From NCBI GenBank assembly GCA_030533445.1, contig CM060064.1:22527626-22591625 (forward strand): DNA of 64,000 bases, written 5' to 3'. Source of the stretch: Cyprinodon diabolis (Eukaryota > Chordata > Actinopteri > Cyprinodontiformes > Cyprinodontidae). Below, one piece after another: positions 11,924-23,259 of the stretch. Within the stretch, counting starts at the first letter, position 1. Each line of letters opens with the position of its first letter. The notes under the pieces were generated by a model. The model worked only from the letters and a program-made list of their open reading frames with translations, made no database searches and was not told where the DNA came from. Position numbers and translations under genes: made by a program.

Positions 11924-12715
11924 TGTCATGATTTTATCTAAGGCTCAGACCCACATGCAGTGAAACCAAACAGAGAGAGACAGATGAAGAGTTTGAAGGC
12001 TTTTATTGAAGATGTTAAGCTCGGTGCAGAGTTTCCCAAAACTCTGCTCAGCCAGAACTGGAAGGCGAGGGGAAGACAGACTGTTAACGCTCAGTGGGAA
12101 ATTTGATTCGTTGATCTTGAAGGAGAGGATCTGATTGTTGACTCAAGTTTCCAGAGAAGTGAAGGATCCTTGACTCCAATCTGTGTGTTGGTTTTCCAGA
12201 GTTTGTCTGACTCGGTGGAGGGTGGAACAGGGTTTACCTAGAACTCGGACGGTGTAGGGGAACGGAGAAGCTGATTGCCACTCAGATTTCCTGCTGTACT
12301 TGAACGGGTCGAGGTGAAGATCATTCACTTGCTCAGAGAGTAATTTCAACGTCCTTAAAAGAGTCTGTATCCAAACCTCCTGTTTTAATCCCTAGCTCAG
12401 TTTAGACTCAGTTGATCTCTCCTGGGAGAGGAGGTCCAAAAAGGTCCAGTTTGCAGGATGACTTCCTGCCGAGAGGCAAAGACAAAAAACAAAGTTAAAA
12501 CTCAGGGAGACAAGAACTCAGTCTTACTCAGTGAAAACTCAGCTTGGCTAGAGTACCAAAAACTGGCAAACACTCTGGCTTAAGAGAACTTAAGAGAACT
12601 CTGTTAATGAGGTAACCGTCAGCAGGTGTGTGAGGAGGCGAACAGGAACCAGGCGCCTCCTGTTGGTGGAAGGGAGACAAAAACAAAAACAAACACACAG
12701 ACAGGAGCCGTGACA
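11924..12715 (-). mobile_element. Solo LTR, 792 bp, with 5-bp target duplication
   Basis: The ends are TGTCATGA (left) and GCCGTGACA (right), flanked by TGATG at 11919-11923 and 12716-12720. On the minus strand it reads TGTCACGGCTCC...TCATGACA with an AATAAA near 12003-12008, as expected for an LTR in that orientation. Its body differs from the LTR 100 bp upstream, so this is a second family sharing only the TGTCACGG start. Open frames inside it are chance. Confidence 0.72.
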
Positions 12716-12720
12716 TGATG

Positions 12721-13345
12721 TCTAGAATCTATGAAGAAATTTATTTTAGATATTATAAATACATAATCAGTCAAGCTGATAAATCCCAGAAGTATTTAAA
12801 CTTTATTTTTAATAGTATACATTTTTTTCCTGAGATTCAGTTTCTGCTGCAAAAATTTAATTTAGAAAATATATTATTATAGTTCAGTCTGATGATGGCT
12901 TTTTAAGCTTGTCACGTCGCACACACTTTAGGCTAGATCAATTTAGAGTTTTAGATTTGGATACGACTTCGTTTTACGGAATATGTATTCCTGATATCTG
13001 GAAATAAAATGTGTCCCCGTCAAAATGAAAATTTCCAAGAAATTGCCACTCTTAACATCTAGAATAAATATTCAGATGTCTAGAAGTTCATTTCAGATCT
13101 CCATATTATCTTCTAATGTTACTGGTCAGCATTTGAATTATTTTCACTATGAAGCTATGTATTTCAAATATCATAAATACATATTCAGTCATGCTCATAA
13201 ATGTTAAAACGGCCACTTAAAGTGTGTAAATATTTTTAGGTATATAAAACTTAATACTTACTAGTATAATTTAATTTTTTTTTACTTTCTGAAATTCAGT
13301 TTCTACTGGAAAAATGTAATTACAGTTCATTCTAGGAGTGATTTT
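12721..13345. repeat. Two diverged copies of a dispersed repeat
   Basis: Blocks at about 12721-12900 and 13147-13345 share, in order, CTATGAAG, TATTTTAGATATTATAAATACATAATCAGTCA-like wording, TGATAAAT, and a terminal TTCTGAAATTCAGTTTCT. A third relative lies at 51780-51870 (AGATATCAGAAATACATAATCAGT). The spacer holds CATCTAGAATAAATATTC. The family is unknown to me. Confidence 0.45.
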
Positions 13346-16006
13346 AATCAGGAAGAATCTTATTTTAGTGATCTAAAAATGGAACAACAGAGAGGAGAGT
13401 GCTTTTAATAAATGTAATAACGGCCTGCCATAACCCAATTCATATACCCACTAACTCAAGCAACAAACTTCTCCTTCGTCATCTTCCTCTTCTTTGAATC
13501 TGTAGCGCTGTTTCTGTCTTTTAAACAAATTCTCCATTTTTTGTATTTCTTCATTAAAAACTCTAGATCTAGTGGAATGAACTAGGTACTTCATTTTGCC
13601 TGTTGTCATGGTGACTCATCGAATTGGCGTTCCACTGATAATGGCTTTTCACACATGTTAAACTCTGAGTGGACCTAATTAGAGTTGATTGAACAAATTC
13701 ATAACAGCCGTTGTGAAAATGAAAACTCCATAGCTTGGGATAGATCAATTATGATTTGCAGGTTTAAATCAGAATTTCTTAAACCTGCTTCTTGAAATGA
13801 CGCCAGGCCTTACAGTCAATATAATACATCATATTAAGCAATAAGTTGTATTCAGGTAATTCAGTGCACATAATAAATGTGTGTTGTTGACTCCTATTTA
13901 CAAAAATAATTTCTGGTTGAAAAGGGGATGGAGTCAGGGTGTCCTTCATAAAAACAACAAGTAGTCCACCTGTTCTAAAGTTTGTGTTGTGTGCCCTGCT
14001 TTATATTACCTGCAATGATTTAGACTCCCTTCTCAATGCAGTACATTCTTGTGTTGAAGGAAAAGGTAATGAAAATGTCCGTATAACAGTTTATTACAAA
14101 ATAGGCACTTCTGATGGTTTAGCAAATAGTAACCATAATAAATTTTTCAGCATCTTTAAAATGGTCAATGGGTCATGGCTCTGCTATGTGTTGAGCTGAA
14201 ATGTGGGATCCTGTAGCCTCCACAGGTAGCTGATGCCAACTCCAGGAAAGCTGTAATGCTCATTCAGATACTTTTTACGAATAATTAAAAAAGAAACCAA
14301 GCTTCTTTATTAGCTATTTCTCTAACTCCTTCAATGCATGCCATAAAATTTAATTAAAGGCCTTTGTGCCAAACAACAGCCTACCATAAAAACACAATCA
14401 AACAGTAACAATGTCCATGTAAAGAAGTCTAAAGTTAATAATGGTGTAGGCATCCATAATGTTAAAATAATTAGAGTACTTGAGTGAAAGCCAATCTGTA
14501 TTAGTTGTAATTTTATATAGACAGATAAAAAACAGATAAGGCACCAGGCTTAGTTAAGCCTGGAGCAGGCTGGCGGCACAGAATCACCATGGTAACTGCT
14601 ACTGCTTTTGTAAATTCTTTTAGAGGCTTAATTCAGTCAGGAAATCATGCCTTAATATGTTTTTACCTATTTAAATGAGATTTGTGCAAGAACTCGGAAG
14701 ATTACTCTTATTGGCAAGCATGTTTATTTCGTGCTGTAGTAACATGGCATATCTGATAAATGATTGGCTGGAAAATAAAAATACATATTTATTGAATATC
14801 AGTCTTTTACATATTATGATAATGCTGCTAAAATCCACACTTATCTTATAGTGGAACAAGGCCTGTGAGTATTACTAGAAGCTCCCTTCAGGAAGCGTTG
14901 TATAATGATTCGTATTGCAAACATAAACTACTGAGAAAACATCAGTTTAATACCTTTGTGTGTAACTTTTATAAAAAGCATTTCGTCTGCTGAGTACTGT
15001 TTAATCTGAAGGACATAATCTTAAATGAATAGAAACATGCATTTGGCAGTGACAGAAAGACAAAAGACCTCCACTAATAGAAAAACGATCTTAAATGCTC
15101 ATTTATTCAAGATATCTGAAAATGTTTTTTTTTTTTATTTTCCAAAAAAAATAATGAGCTATGAGAAAGCTAAAAGTAGTCTAGTAGTTTTTTAAGCTAA
15201 AATAAAGAAATCATAAATCACTAGATCAGACGATAATACTTCTAACAGTTTGAATACATTCATTTCTATTGAGCAGTAATACTAATATATTAACCGTTAA
15301 CTGCCTAAAACTGCAGTTAAAAAAACATTTCTTTAATACGAATTTCATTTAAGTCTTGATACCTCAGAATTCACTGATTACAATAATCTGTAAAATACTA
15401 GGGGATCAGCTTTCAAAAAATGCCAACATTCACACATGCATACTAACATACATATAACCCTACCAAGCTCAAGGTAATTCCACTATTCTCTTTGATCTTT
15501 ACTGTATTATCATTACCTTGTTATAAGATAATTCTCATAGTCAATGGCATACAAAGCCTCATGTCAATAAAAGCAGAATTTTGTTTTCAGTAAATGTCCT
15601 CTTGAGAGCGCTAAAAACCCAGTTCACAGATGCAAAGCGGTCTAATAATTTTGAAAGTCAGAGGGAGGATTCCTGCGTCATGCATCGGGGATTAGATGCT
15701 GATGTGGCTTTAATGCCCGGTAAACACTTTCAAAACCTTTAATGTCACTGGAAAATAGTACTGCATATGGAATTCCTATTACTGTGAATGCAAATAGAGA
15801 ACAGTTTCACTTTGCATAGATATTACACCCTTCAAAGCCTAGTTAGCTCTTAATACTTCCAAGAAGAGCAATATATTTCTTTTTAAATCGAGCTTTACTG
15901 TTGGTTGGGTAAAGCAGATGTTTAGCTATGATCATCAGTACAGTGCTTAACTGAACTTTAACAGTCTTACACAAGGAACACCAGGCTACAGCTCGTTAGG
16001 ATGGTC
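13346..16006. other. Intergenic DNA and probable zbtb32 3' UTR
   Basis: No gene is seen. 14546-14565 is an inverted repeat (CCAGGCTTA, 2-base loop, TAAGCCTGG) inside a MITE-like stretch that also has ACCATGGTAACTG; a similar stretch lies at 13560-13780. The right part, from about 15102 to 16006, is likely the zbtb32 3' UTR: TTTATT at 15102-15107 is AATAAA on the minus strand. Confidence 0.4.
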
Positions 16007-16236
16007 TCATATGTGGGAGATGTATAAGTAGGTGTTGCTGATGCTCCAGTCAGGGGGGAAGTCCTGCACTGCATGGCTCTTGATGTGCCTCTGCATAGCA
16101 ACCAGGCTGCTGCAGAACTCCAGGCACACGGTGCACTGGTAGGGTGCAGCCCCATCATGGGTCCGCAGATGTTTTATCATAGCAGAGTAGTCCCGTGAGC
16201 GTTGACCACAAAGGCGACACTCAAATGGCTTCTCTC
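16007..16236 (-). CDS. zbtb32: zbtb32 coding exon 4 (fingers 2 and 3, C terminus)
   Basis: Acceptor CTTAAG precedes GAGAGAAGCC at 16236, completing the Gly of the TGEKP linker. It encodes C2H2 fingers [21 protein letters not shown] (C-x2-C-x12-H-x3-H spacing) and CTVC...HIKSH, then [16 protein letters not shown] and TGA at 16007. Confidence 0.92.
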
Positions 16237-19200
16237 CTTAAGACAAAAGAACATGCAGGAAGGAAGACGTTAAAGGTGTTGGAAGAGAGAATCTAACATT
16301 TATTTTTCTGGCCTTTGCTCCTTCTGCATATTTTTTTGTTTTTGTCGGATGTTGGCAAAACGTAGACCTGTAATGATGAGTAAATTCTATCACTTCTGTG
16401 AAAAATTCTTTCCTTTTCAGAGATGAATTGCATTAAAGCGTGAAATCACCTAAACTGGGACACTTACATCATAATCATCCAGATCTAACTTAACTTGAGG
16501 CTTTGTTCCACTTTGTCAGTTTGTTTATCTGATTTATGTTAGTGTAACAAAAATCTTTAGAAAACCATTAGCTACAGTAATATTTATGTGTGACAGTTGG
16601 AGAAAATAATGAAAGTATAAAACTGTTTTTGCAACGTGAAACGTTTGCATCTTCCAGCTTTCAGACTAATTATAGTCTTTTAGAGAGGTAGTCAGCTTAT
16701 GTCTGTTCTTACAAGTAATCCAAATATGAAATATTAGATTAGATATTAGAAATATTATATAAAGATGAAAATTTTTATGAATATTAGAGAAAAACCGGAG
16801 TTCTTAATGTTATCAAATTATCGTATTCATGCACATTAAGGCTGAAAAATGCCACACAAGAGCCTAAAAAAGGATATAAAAAGAATATATATATATGATC
16901 TAGAGGTTTGCATTCCACCTTATCAGGAATGCAAATTTCAGCCGCACTCTATGTAGCCCAGATTTTTACTTTTGAATGATAGATCTTCTACCTCATGGAA
17001 GATTGAGATCTGACAGTTTCAGTTTGTCTGTTTTGAGTTGTTCATGATATTAAAATGAGTGGAAAACAGTGAGCTGCTTGGAAAGCAATTTAAAACTCTA
17101 CCTCTAGCCTTCTTTAGAAAAATGTTCAGCACTTTGGAAAAACAGAAATGCGTAAGAGAATACGTTCAAGAAAGTATGAGGATATTTGCATATTTCCACA
17201 CCTTAGCATAACCCCCTTTATTTCTTCTACAACAACTAATCAGCTTATGAAAGGCTTTGTATAGTATAAAAGAATCATACCCATTAAAGATGGTAAAAAG
17301 TTTGTCTGTTCAAGACCACAAAATCTGATGCATCTTATTGCAATTTAATATAATAGATAGGGGGAGGTTAGAGTAGTCAATAAACAACATCTGATTCAGT
17401 TTGTGAAAATTATATTAAACAAAGACAAAATATAAAATAAATTACAATTGAACCAAAGAAAACACATTTCCAAATCACCCCCCCCCCCCCCCCCCCCCAG
17501 AAACCAGTACTTACATATTGCAATGTATGTATATTACAATATTGCAAAATACTTTCTATTACAATATACGTTGAACTGTATTGTCATTTGACTACAAAAC
17601 AGCTCAGCTAATAGAAAGATTTTAATTTGAATAAGTAGTCTCACTTAGAAAAAACTTTGCGTGAGTCAGGGTGCATGTTTGGTCAGAACATGCAGTATTT
17701 GATTTAGGCAAGCAGCTAAAGGTGCGAAAAGTCGCTAGAAAGTGTCATTTCAAAATCCTATAACTTAATTAGAAACAGTTCGGTGGAGTGAAGCTGCTCT
17801 TTGAATTTTTTTATATTTTTTAAGAGTTTACTGAAATGCAGAGGGAAATGTAAATAGTCATTATTACCCTCCTATTTGTCAGGTCAGTACAAATAATTGT
17901 TTAATTCTGAATTAGAAGAACAATTATGCAACAATGTTTTTACAGATAAAAATCTCCAAAGCACAGATAATCTAAAATTAAACGCAGTATATGAATTTCA
18001 TTCCTCTGTGAAGATAGACTTCCAGGTATTGCCAAATACCCAAAATCAGATCTGTGTCTAAATGTGATTATGCTCTATTCTAAACCGCCCATGTGAATCT
18101 CTTGTCAAGTCTCAGGTCTCGCATCGGCTCATGCATTTGCTTCCTGGACTGTCTTGTATTTAGTTCCATCCACCTACCCAACTCTGAATGTTCCCTTTTT
18201 ATGCTAAATAAAGCCTGCCCACAACACCACACCCATAGGGCTGACTGGCTTTTAAGTATATTAACCAGAGAAAAAAAAACATGTTTAGCATGTAGGCCAA
18301 ATAGTTTAACTTTGGTGTCATTTGACGATTGAACCTCTCTTAGCATGTTTGCCATTACTCCTTGGCTTGTGCAAAAGATTTTCTTTCAGCGGCTTTCTGG
18401 ACTCCATGCTAAAATTTGTCTACACACACACGCAGTTAGCACAGGCCTTTTAAAACTGATTAATAAATGGACAATGATTTATAAAGAGTTTTCTTTAAAT
18501 ACATGACTCCAGGCAATATAAAGAACTGTTAACAGTTGTAAGACAATTACCGGTGTGGACGCGATGATGGGTATCGAGCTGATGTTTTAGGCTAAACTTC
18601 TTGGGACAGTGTTTGCATTGGTAGGGTTTTTCTCCTCTGTGGTCTGTGCCGTTAGCTTCGAGTTGCACGGCGTCTCTTCCACAGAACTGACATCCATCGC
18701 AGCTTTGACCTGTGGCAAACCAAATTAGAATGTCTGAATGGCAGTTATAAATGGTGTTAAAAAACATACCGTGCACAACAGGATATACCACATTAAATGA
18801 TACTTAACAGTTTTTTGTTTTTTTTTAGAAAAAAAAATACATGCGTGATTACATAGGGGTTACCAAAAGGATTCACTTAAAAAAACAGACAGTCGAGGAG
18901 GGTACCACGAAATATTATTCATTTGAAATTTTACCAACTGATGCTTCAAATATCAGAAACCTAATTGGCAAATTTTTTTTATCTGTTTCTGAAATGTAAG
19001 CCGAAAAAACTGTTTTTTTTTAAACATCTCAAAACTAACAGATCTTCTTATATTGACACTGCTTTCTATAATCTAAAACAATTCTCACTTTATATTCATA
19101 TTTTTGGTTTATGTTCTTAATTTAACTTGATTTTTTCAATTAAATCTTTATTTTATTTTAATTTTATATCTGCTTTTAATCCTGCCCTCAGGCTGGTTCC

Positions 19201-22200
19201 TCATTGTAAATAAGTATTGGTTCCTAGTCAACTTAACATTGAGACAAAAACTTAATTAAATGTCAATATTATGTAATTAAACGTTTTCTAACTATATTTA
19301 TTTAAGCAACCCAGAAAAAAATTTGTGAGCTCTACAAAAAGGTTTTTCTGTCACATAGTATTCACCAAGTGCATATTTTTATTAAGCATCCTGTTGCAAG
19401 AGTATAGATAACCATGTGTAAGGTTTCTTTCCTGTGAGCTCTTCGAGTTCATCTCTTTAAATCTTTTACAAAAGGTGTGATTTTTGAGGTTTTTTAAAAA
19501 AGTGGAGGTTTCGCTGTCCTGCATGCTTTTTTGGCTTTTTTTAAAGAGAAAGCATAGCCCTCACAGTAGCCTATTGACAGGATGCTGAAATATGGAGCGG
19601 GTATAGGCCTACTGTAGTGAGAGGAAAAAACAGGAGAGAATCGACCACAACAACTCAACACCTACCACTCTAAAAAACGCAACCTAGCGAGATCTGTCAC
19701 CGTTTGTCTGTGTTTCCTGTCCAATTTGTCGTTCTGCATTTTGTGCTGCTTAGATATTTATTGTAGAATTAAGCAACTCTAAATTTTATTCTTATCTTCA
19801 CCATGGTAATACCACTTTTTTGTTTTTCGTAGCTGTCAAAACACGAACATACCGTTCTATCAAATGAATAAAAGTCTTTATCTGCTCAGTTTTACATTTT
19901 CACTCTTGCAGAGGCCCTTGCAGAGGCCCCCATGCAGATCCTGTTTGTGCTGTCATCTTCAGAAGAATTTATCAAAACACATCAAATTTGTTAGACTTTT
20001 TGCCTTAGGACAAACCGCGCTTTCACTGCAGCACATACTGTACTGTATATATCTAGCTGTATCTGGTAACCACACTACTGCTCCTATTGCACCATGCTTT
20101 CAAAACCACAACTCTCTTTATCACTTTCCATTGCGTAGCTGCATCGATGGAACCAAGGTTAGGGGTCACACTGAAGTATTTCACTATCTTGTTAAATTGA
20201 CCTGTTTTGCTCAAAATCACCCCTCCTACAATTGTAGTAACAGCAATGTGCTCTGTGTGCCATACTTGTTCTAATATTCACCATTTTTGTGTGATTGTTT
20301 TCTTACCCAATCGTGTGGAGCCTGACTCCCGCAGCGGTGGATCACAAAGGACTCTTTTACTGCAGTGTTGGCAATCTTCAAGTCTTCCCCTAACTTTTTG
20401 CGCTTCTGGAAAGCTACACAGAGAATATTTTGCGGTGTGACAACTGCAGATGTTATGATGTAAAAAAAAAAAAATCAAATAAACAACAAATACCTGTGTG
20501 CCAGAGACCCATTTTTGTAAAGTTATTTTCTGTATTTTATTTCTAAACAGGAAAATGTCAGTTTGCATACAATTTCTTTACTTTCCCTGTTACTAAAATG
20601 CAGAGATATTTATAGCACTTTGAGGTGTATAGATATAGTTTTCCTTTCTTGAAAGATCTGATTAGAAAGAACAAATGAGTGGGAGACACCATGGAAGGTC
20701 TTATTTTCCCCCACAAAGTCTCTTTTACATTATGAACTATGTTTTTGTGGTGTAGACGCACTGTCGAAACAGAGAAAATACGTTTAAGTGGGTGGAAAAT
20801 ATTAAATTGAGTTAAGTTAGGGAGAATTGGAGGGGGGTCCCCTTTATTCACAAATGCTGCTTCTTTATAGTGACGTGAGAGAATTTTGGCTTTTTACATA
20901 GAAACAGAAATTTGAAAAGCGAAAAGAAATCTCAGATGTAATTTATTCTAAATATGTGAAACTTCAATGTCACTTTAAAAAAAATCATCAAAGGACTTAA
21001 ATAACATTAAAAAGAAAAAAGTTGTGTTGTAGTGACTTGGATTATTTTTTTTTCACAAAAGAGACCTCAACACAATTGATGGGACAGGGAAGGGTTAACA
21101 GTTGAAACCAATCAAGCAGGAAAGTGCAGGAGGCACGATCACACGCACCCACAACACGCACAAACACACCTCTACCCGACCAGCAGTGAGTCAAGTATGG
21201 TAGCTGTCGCAAAGGAACAACTGAGCAGACCAGGGGGTTCTAAAATGAGTCTGCAGTAGGAAAAACATGGAGACTTTGTGCAAAAAAAACTTTTTCAAAG
21301 TTAAATCAGAAGGCTGTCTTACCTTGTCTCCCCAGTTTGACTTGTTTGGCTTGATTTCTTCTTTTTCAAAAGACTGTTCTTGATCATACTGCCCATTCGT
21401 GAGGTCCATCCGTGAGCATAGGGATGGGGGTGAAAGTGTGAGTATCCCAGTGCAGCATTTTGTAAGGGAGTTTGAAAATGGGAACTAAGCAAAGGGAACA
21501 TGTGCTGAGAAGAAAGGGAGAATGGGTACATCACAGAGGTCTGGTTGGAAGATGGAAGGGGATGAGCTGTGATGAAGTTTGAGTAGTTCTCAGAAATTTG
21601 GCCTAAGGTTTTAAAGTGATTCCCAGAGACCCACATGTTTGGGAATGCCCATGCAGGGGAAAAAGATGAGCTGCTAGTGTTGGACCTGGTAATCACGCTA
21701 TCTCTGTTGCACAGTGCTGCTGGTATTGGGGACAATCCTGCCTTCCTTCTTGGGGATTTTACGTTGTTACGGATATCATTAGAATCGGCAGGTGAAACAT
21801 TTTCTATGACGATGCCAACGCTTGATTTTTCTTCTGGGGAGAATATCTGTTGGAGTTTGTTCTTGAGAATTGTACTTTTTTGCGCTTGATCTGTCTCTTG
21901 TAAACCTTTCTTTTCCTCTCTGAGGTCAGACGCTTCTCTGCTCTCATCTTCCTTTCTGCCTTCGAGACAGTCAAGCTGTTTGCGGCACTGGTCCTCCAGC
22001 AGCTGCATTTCTAAGAGCTGGGCAGCTCTCAGCAGTTGCTTCAGGTCTTTTGCTGGCACTTCAAGAGCTTGAGTGTAAGTGAAGTCCAGAACTTGCTGGA
22101 AGGTTTGGGGAGTGAAATACTCCAACGTGCAAAGGGCTGGACTGTCCGAGTCAGCTTTGGCCAGGTGCTGCGCTAACGCTCTACTAGCACAGGCTAGAAC

Positions 22201-22326
22201 TAACCGGTGTGCCCGAAAAGTTTGGCTCTGCACTGAGATAATGACATCGCAGAGCATACCTGATTGACGAAGGGCATCCGCCTGCTGCAGGAAGTTGTAG
22301 TATTGGCTGTTGTAGATTCGGATCAT
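16007..22326 (-). CDS. zbtb32: BTB/POZ zinc-finger transcription factor Zbtb32
   Basis: Predicts a 499-residue nuclear transcriptional repressor. The exons, in transcript order, are 22326-21323, 20413-20307, 18709-18551 and 16236-16007; phases match at every junction. Residues about 8-120 form a BTB domain with the charged-pocket pair Asp27 (LCDVII) and Arg41 (AHRLVLA) found in PLZF-type BTB repressors. A Ser/Thr-rich linker follows, then a short cysteine-rich segment, then three C2H2 fingers. The finger region [20 protein letters not shown], the next finger with [16 protein letters not shown], and the C-terminal [10 protein letters not shown] match mammalian ZBTB32 in order and spacing. The mammalian protein (ROG/PLZP) represses lymphocyte cytokine genes; that role is family knowledge, not seen here. 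It lies head to tail with aplp2. Confidence 0.9.
16237..18550 (-). other. zbtb32: zbtb32 intron 3
   Basis: 2.3-kb GT-AG intron. The one feature is a 21-base C homopolymer at 17478-17498. No coding sequence or recognisable repeat is seen otherwise. Confidence 0.8.
17478..17498. repeat. C21 homopolymer
   Basis: Twenty-one consecutive C on the plus strand, hence G21 in the zbtb32 pre-mRNA. It is capable of quadruplex formation and prone to length error. Confidence 0.95.
18551..18709 (-). CDS. zbtb32: zbtb32 coding exon 3 (CxxC segment and finger 1)
   Basis: Acceptor GCCACAG at 18710-18716 and donor CCG/GTAATT at 18550. The exon completes a Gly codon and encodes [14 protein letters not shown], a linker, then finger 1 [21 protein letters not shown], ending in the first base of the Gly of HTGEKP. 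Confidence 0.9.
18710..20306 (-). other. zbtb32: zbtb32 intron 2
   Basis: 1.6-kb GT-AG intron. I see no repeat or gene in it. A 136-codon plus-strand open frame at 19864-20274 has no recognisable domain. Confidence 0.75.
20307..20413 (-). CDS. zbtb32: zbtb32 coding exon 2 (small cysteine-bearing exon)
   Basis: 107-bp exon between acceptor TCTGTGTAG and donor TTGG/GTAAGA. It is needed to keep frame: joining 21323 directly to 18709 gives a premature stop, whereas inserting this exon restores phase at both ends. It encodes a short linker with [12 protein letters not shown] and a basic end. The residues resemble no complete zinc finger. Confidence 0.85.
20414..21322 (-). other. zbtb32: zbtb32 intron 1 within the coding region
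   Basis: 0.9-kb GT-AG intron, donor GTAAGA at 21322. No other feature is seen. Confidence 0.75.
21323..22326 (-). CDS. zbtb32: zbtb32 coding exon 1 (BTB domain)
   Basis: The exon begins at 22357 after TTCTCTTCTTAG. The start chosen is the ATG at 22326 (MIRIYNSQ), the first Met after the acceptor and just before the BTB fold. An upstream in-frame Met at 22374 lies in the intron side and is not used. It encodes the BTB domain and the Ser-rich linker, ending [11 protein letters not shown] before donor GTAAGA. Confidence 0.9.
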
Positions 22327-22357
22327 TTCTGAAAGTTCTGGTAATATTGGGCAGGGT

Positions 22358-23132
22358 CTAAGAAGAGAACACACAAATCAAGATCCATCAGATAATATTC
22401 ACGGCATGTTGTAAGATCACTTCAATTCCTTTGACTTTTATGTGGCATTTCTTTTATATAGAAATTACTTTACAAATCAATTGCAGAAATCTGCAAATGA
22501 TTGCCATATAATATGTTTTCTTTTGCTTGAATGTTTTCCACTCAGATCCAAATTAAGCCTCATTAGTGGTGAAATCTAAAAGGCTAGAATGCACAGCGGG
22601 AGTTTTAGTTAGGCGCTTTAAATTCATTTACAGATTATGAGGGTTTTTTATCCACTGTACAAACTTCCTCTTACTTGTTTTTTAGACCTCTATAAAATTT
22701 TAAGTTTACGAAATGTCTTGCATTCTGCAGCAATATTTCCCTCAATCACAGCCATGTATGTTATCAGGCTTTAATGTCAGGGCCGCTTTGTGGAAATGTT
22801 CTCTGTTATGTGACGCTTTTGATATTCGCAGAGCACATACACACTCTAAACCCACAATGCCCTAACAGTATATGAAACTATGACTAATGACTGTACACTT
22901 GAAAAAACATGAGTAAAGTTTAAACGTCAACAACCATAAGGCTGTATTTTGGTGTGATAAACATCAAATGCAAAAGATTGCAAGGGTGTATTATGTAAAT
23001 ATTTGCATATGGGACATGAATATTTCTAAATTTATAACTAAAATTCATAACACGGAGATAAAAATGTAGTTGCTGATTGTTAAGGGTGTCCTCTTTACAT
23101 GCAAATACTGATTTTCCTTATACAAAATAATG

Positions 23133-23171
<39 letters not shown>

Positions 23172-23212
23172 AAGATATATATGGATATAGATCTATATCT
23201 ATATACATTTCT

Positions 23213-23259
<47 letters not shown>

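Noticed and set aside
11364..12715. hAT or other DNA transposon for the two TGTCACGG elements
   Set aside because: TG...CA ends with 5-bp duplications and internal polyadenylation signals fit LTRs; hAT would give 8 bp.
14546..14565. Inverted repeat as a regulatory hairpin
   Set aside because: It lies in MITE-like wording also seen near 10.8 and 13.6 kb, so a repeat origin is simpler.
19864..20274. 136-codon plus-strand open frame
   Set aside because: Lies within a zbtb32 intron, no motif, low-complexity hydrophobic start; chance.
16007..22326. ZBTB44 or ZBTB16 as identity of the BTB gene
   Set aside because: ZBTB44 is the human neighbour of APLP2, but the BTB and finger wording and the [10 protein letters not shown] end fit ZBTB32; ZBTB16 has nine fingers.
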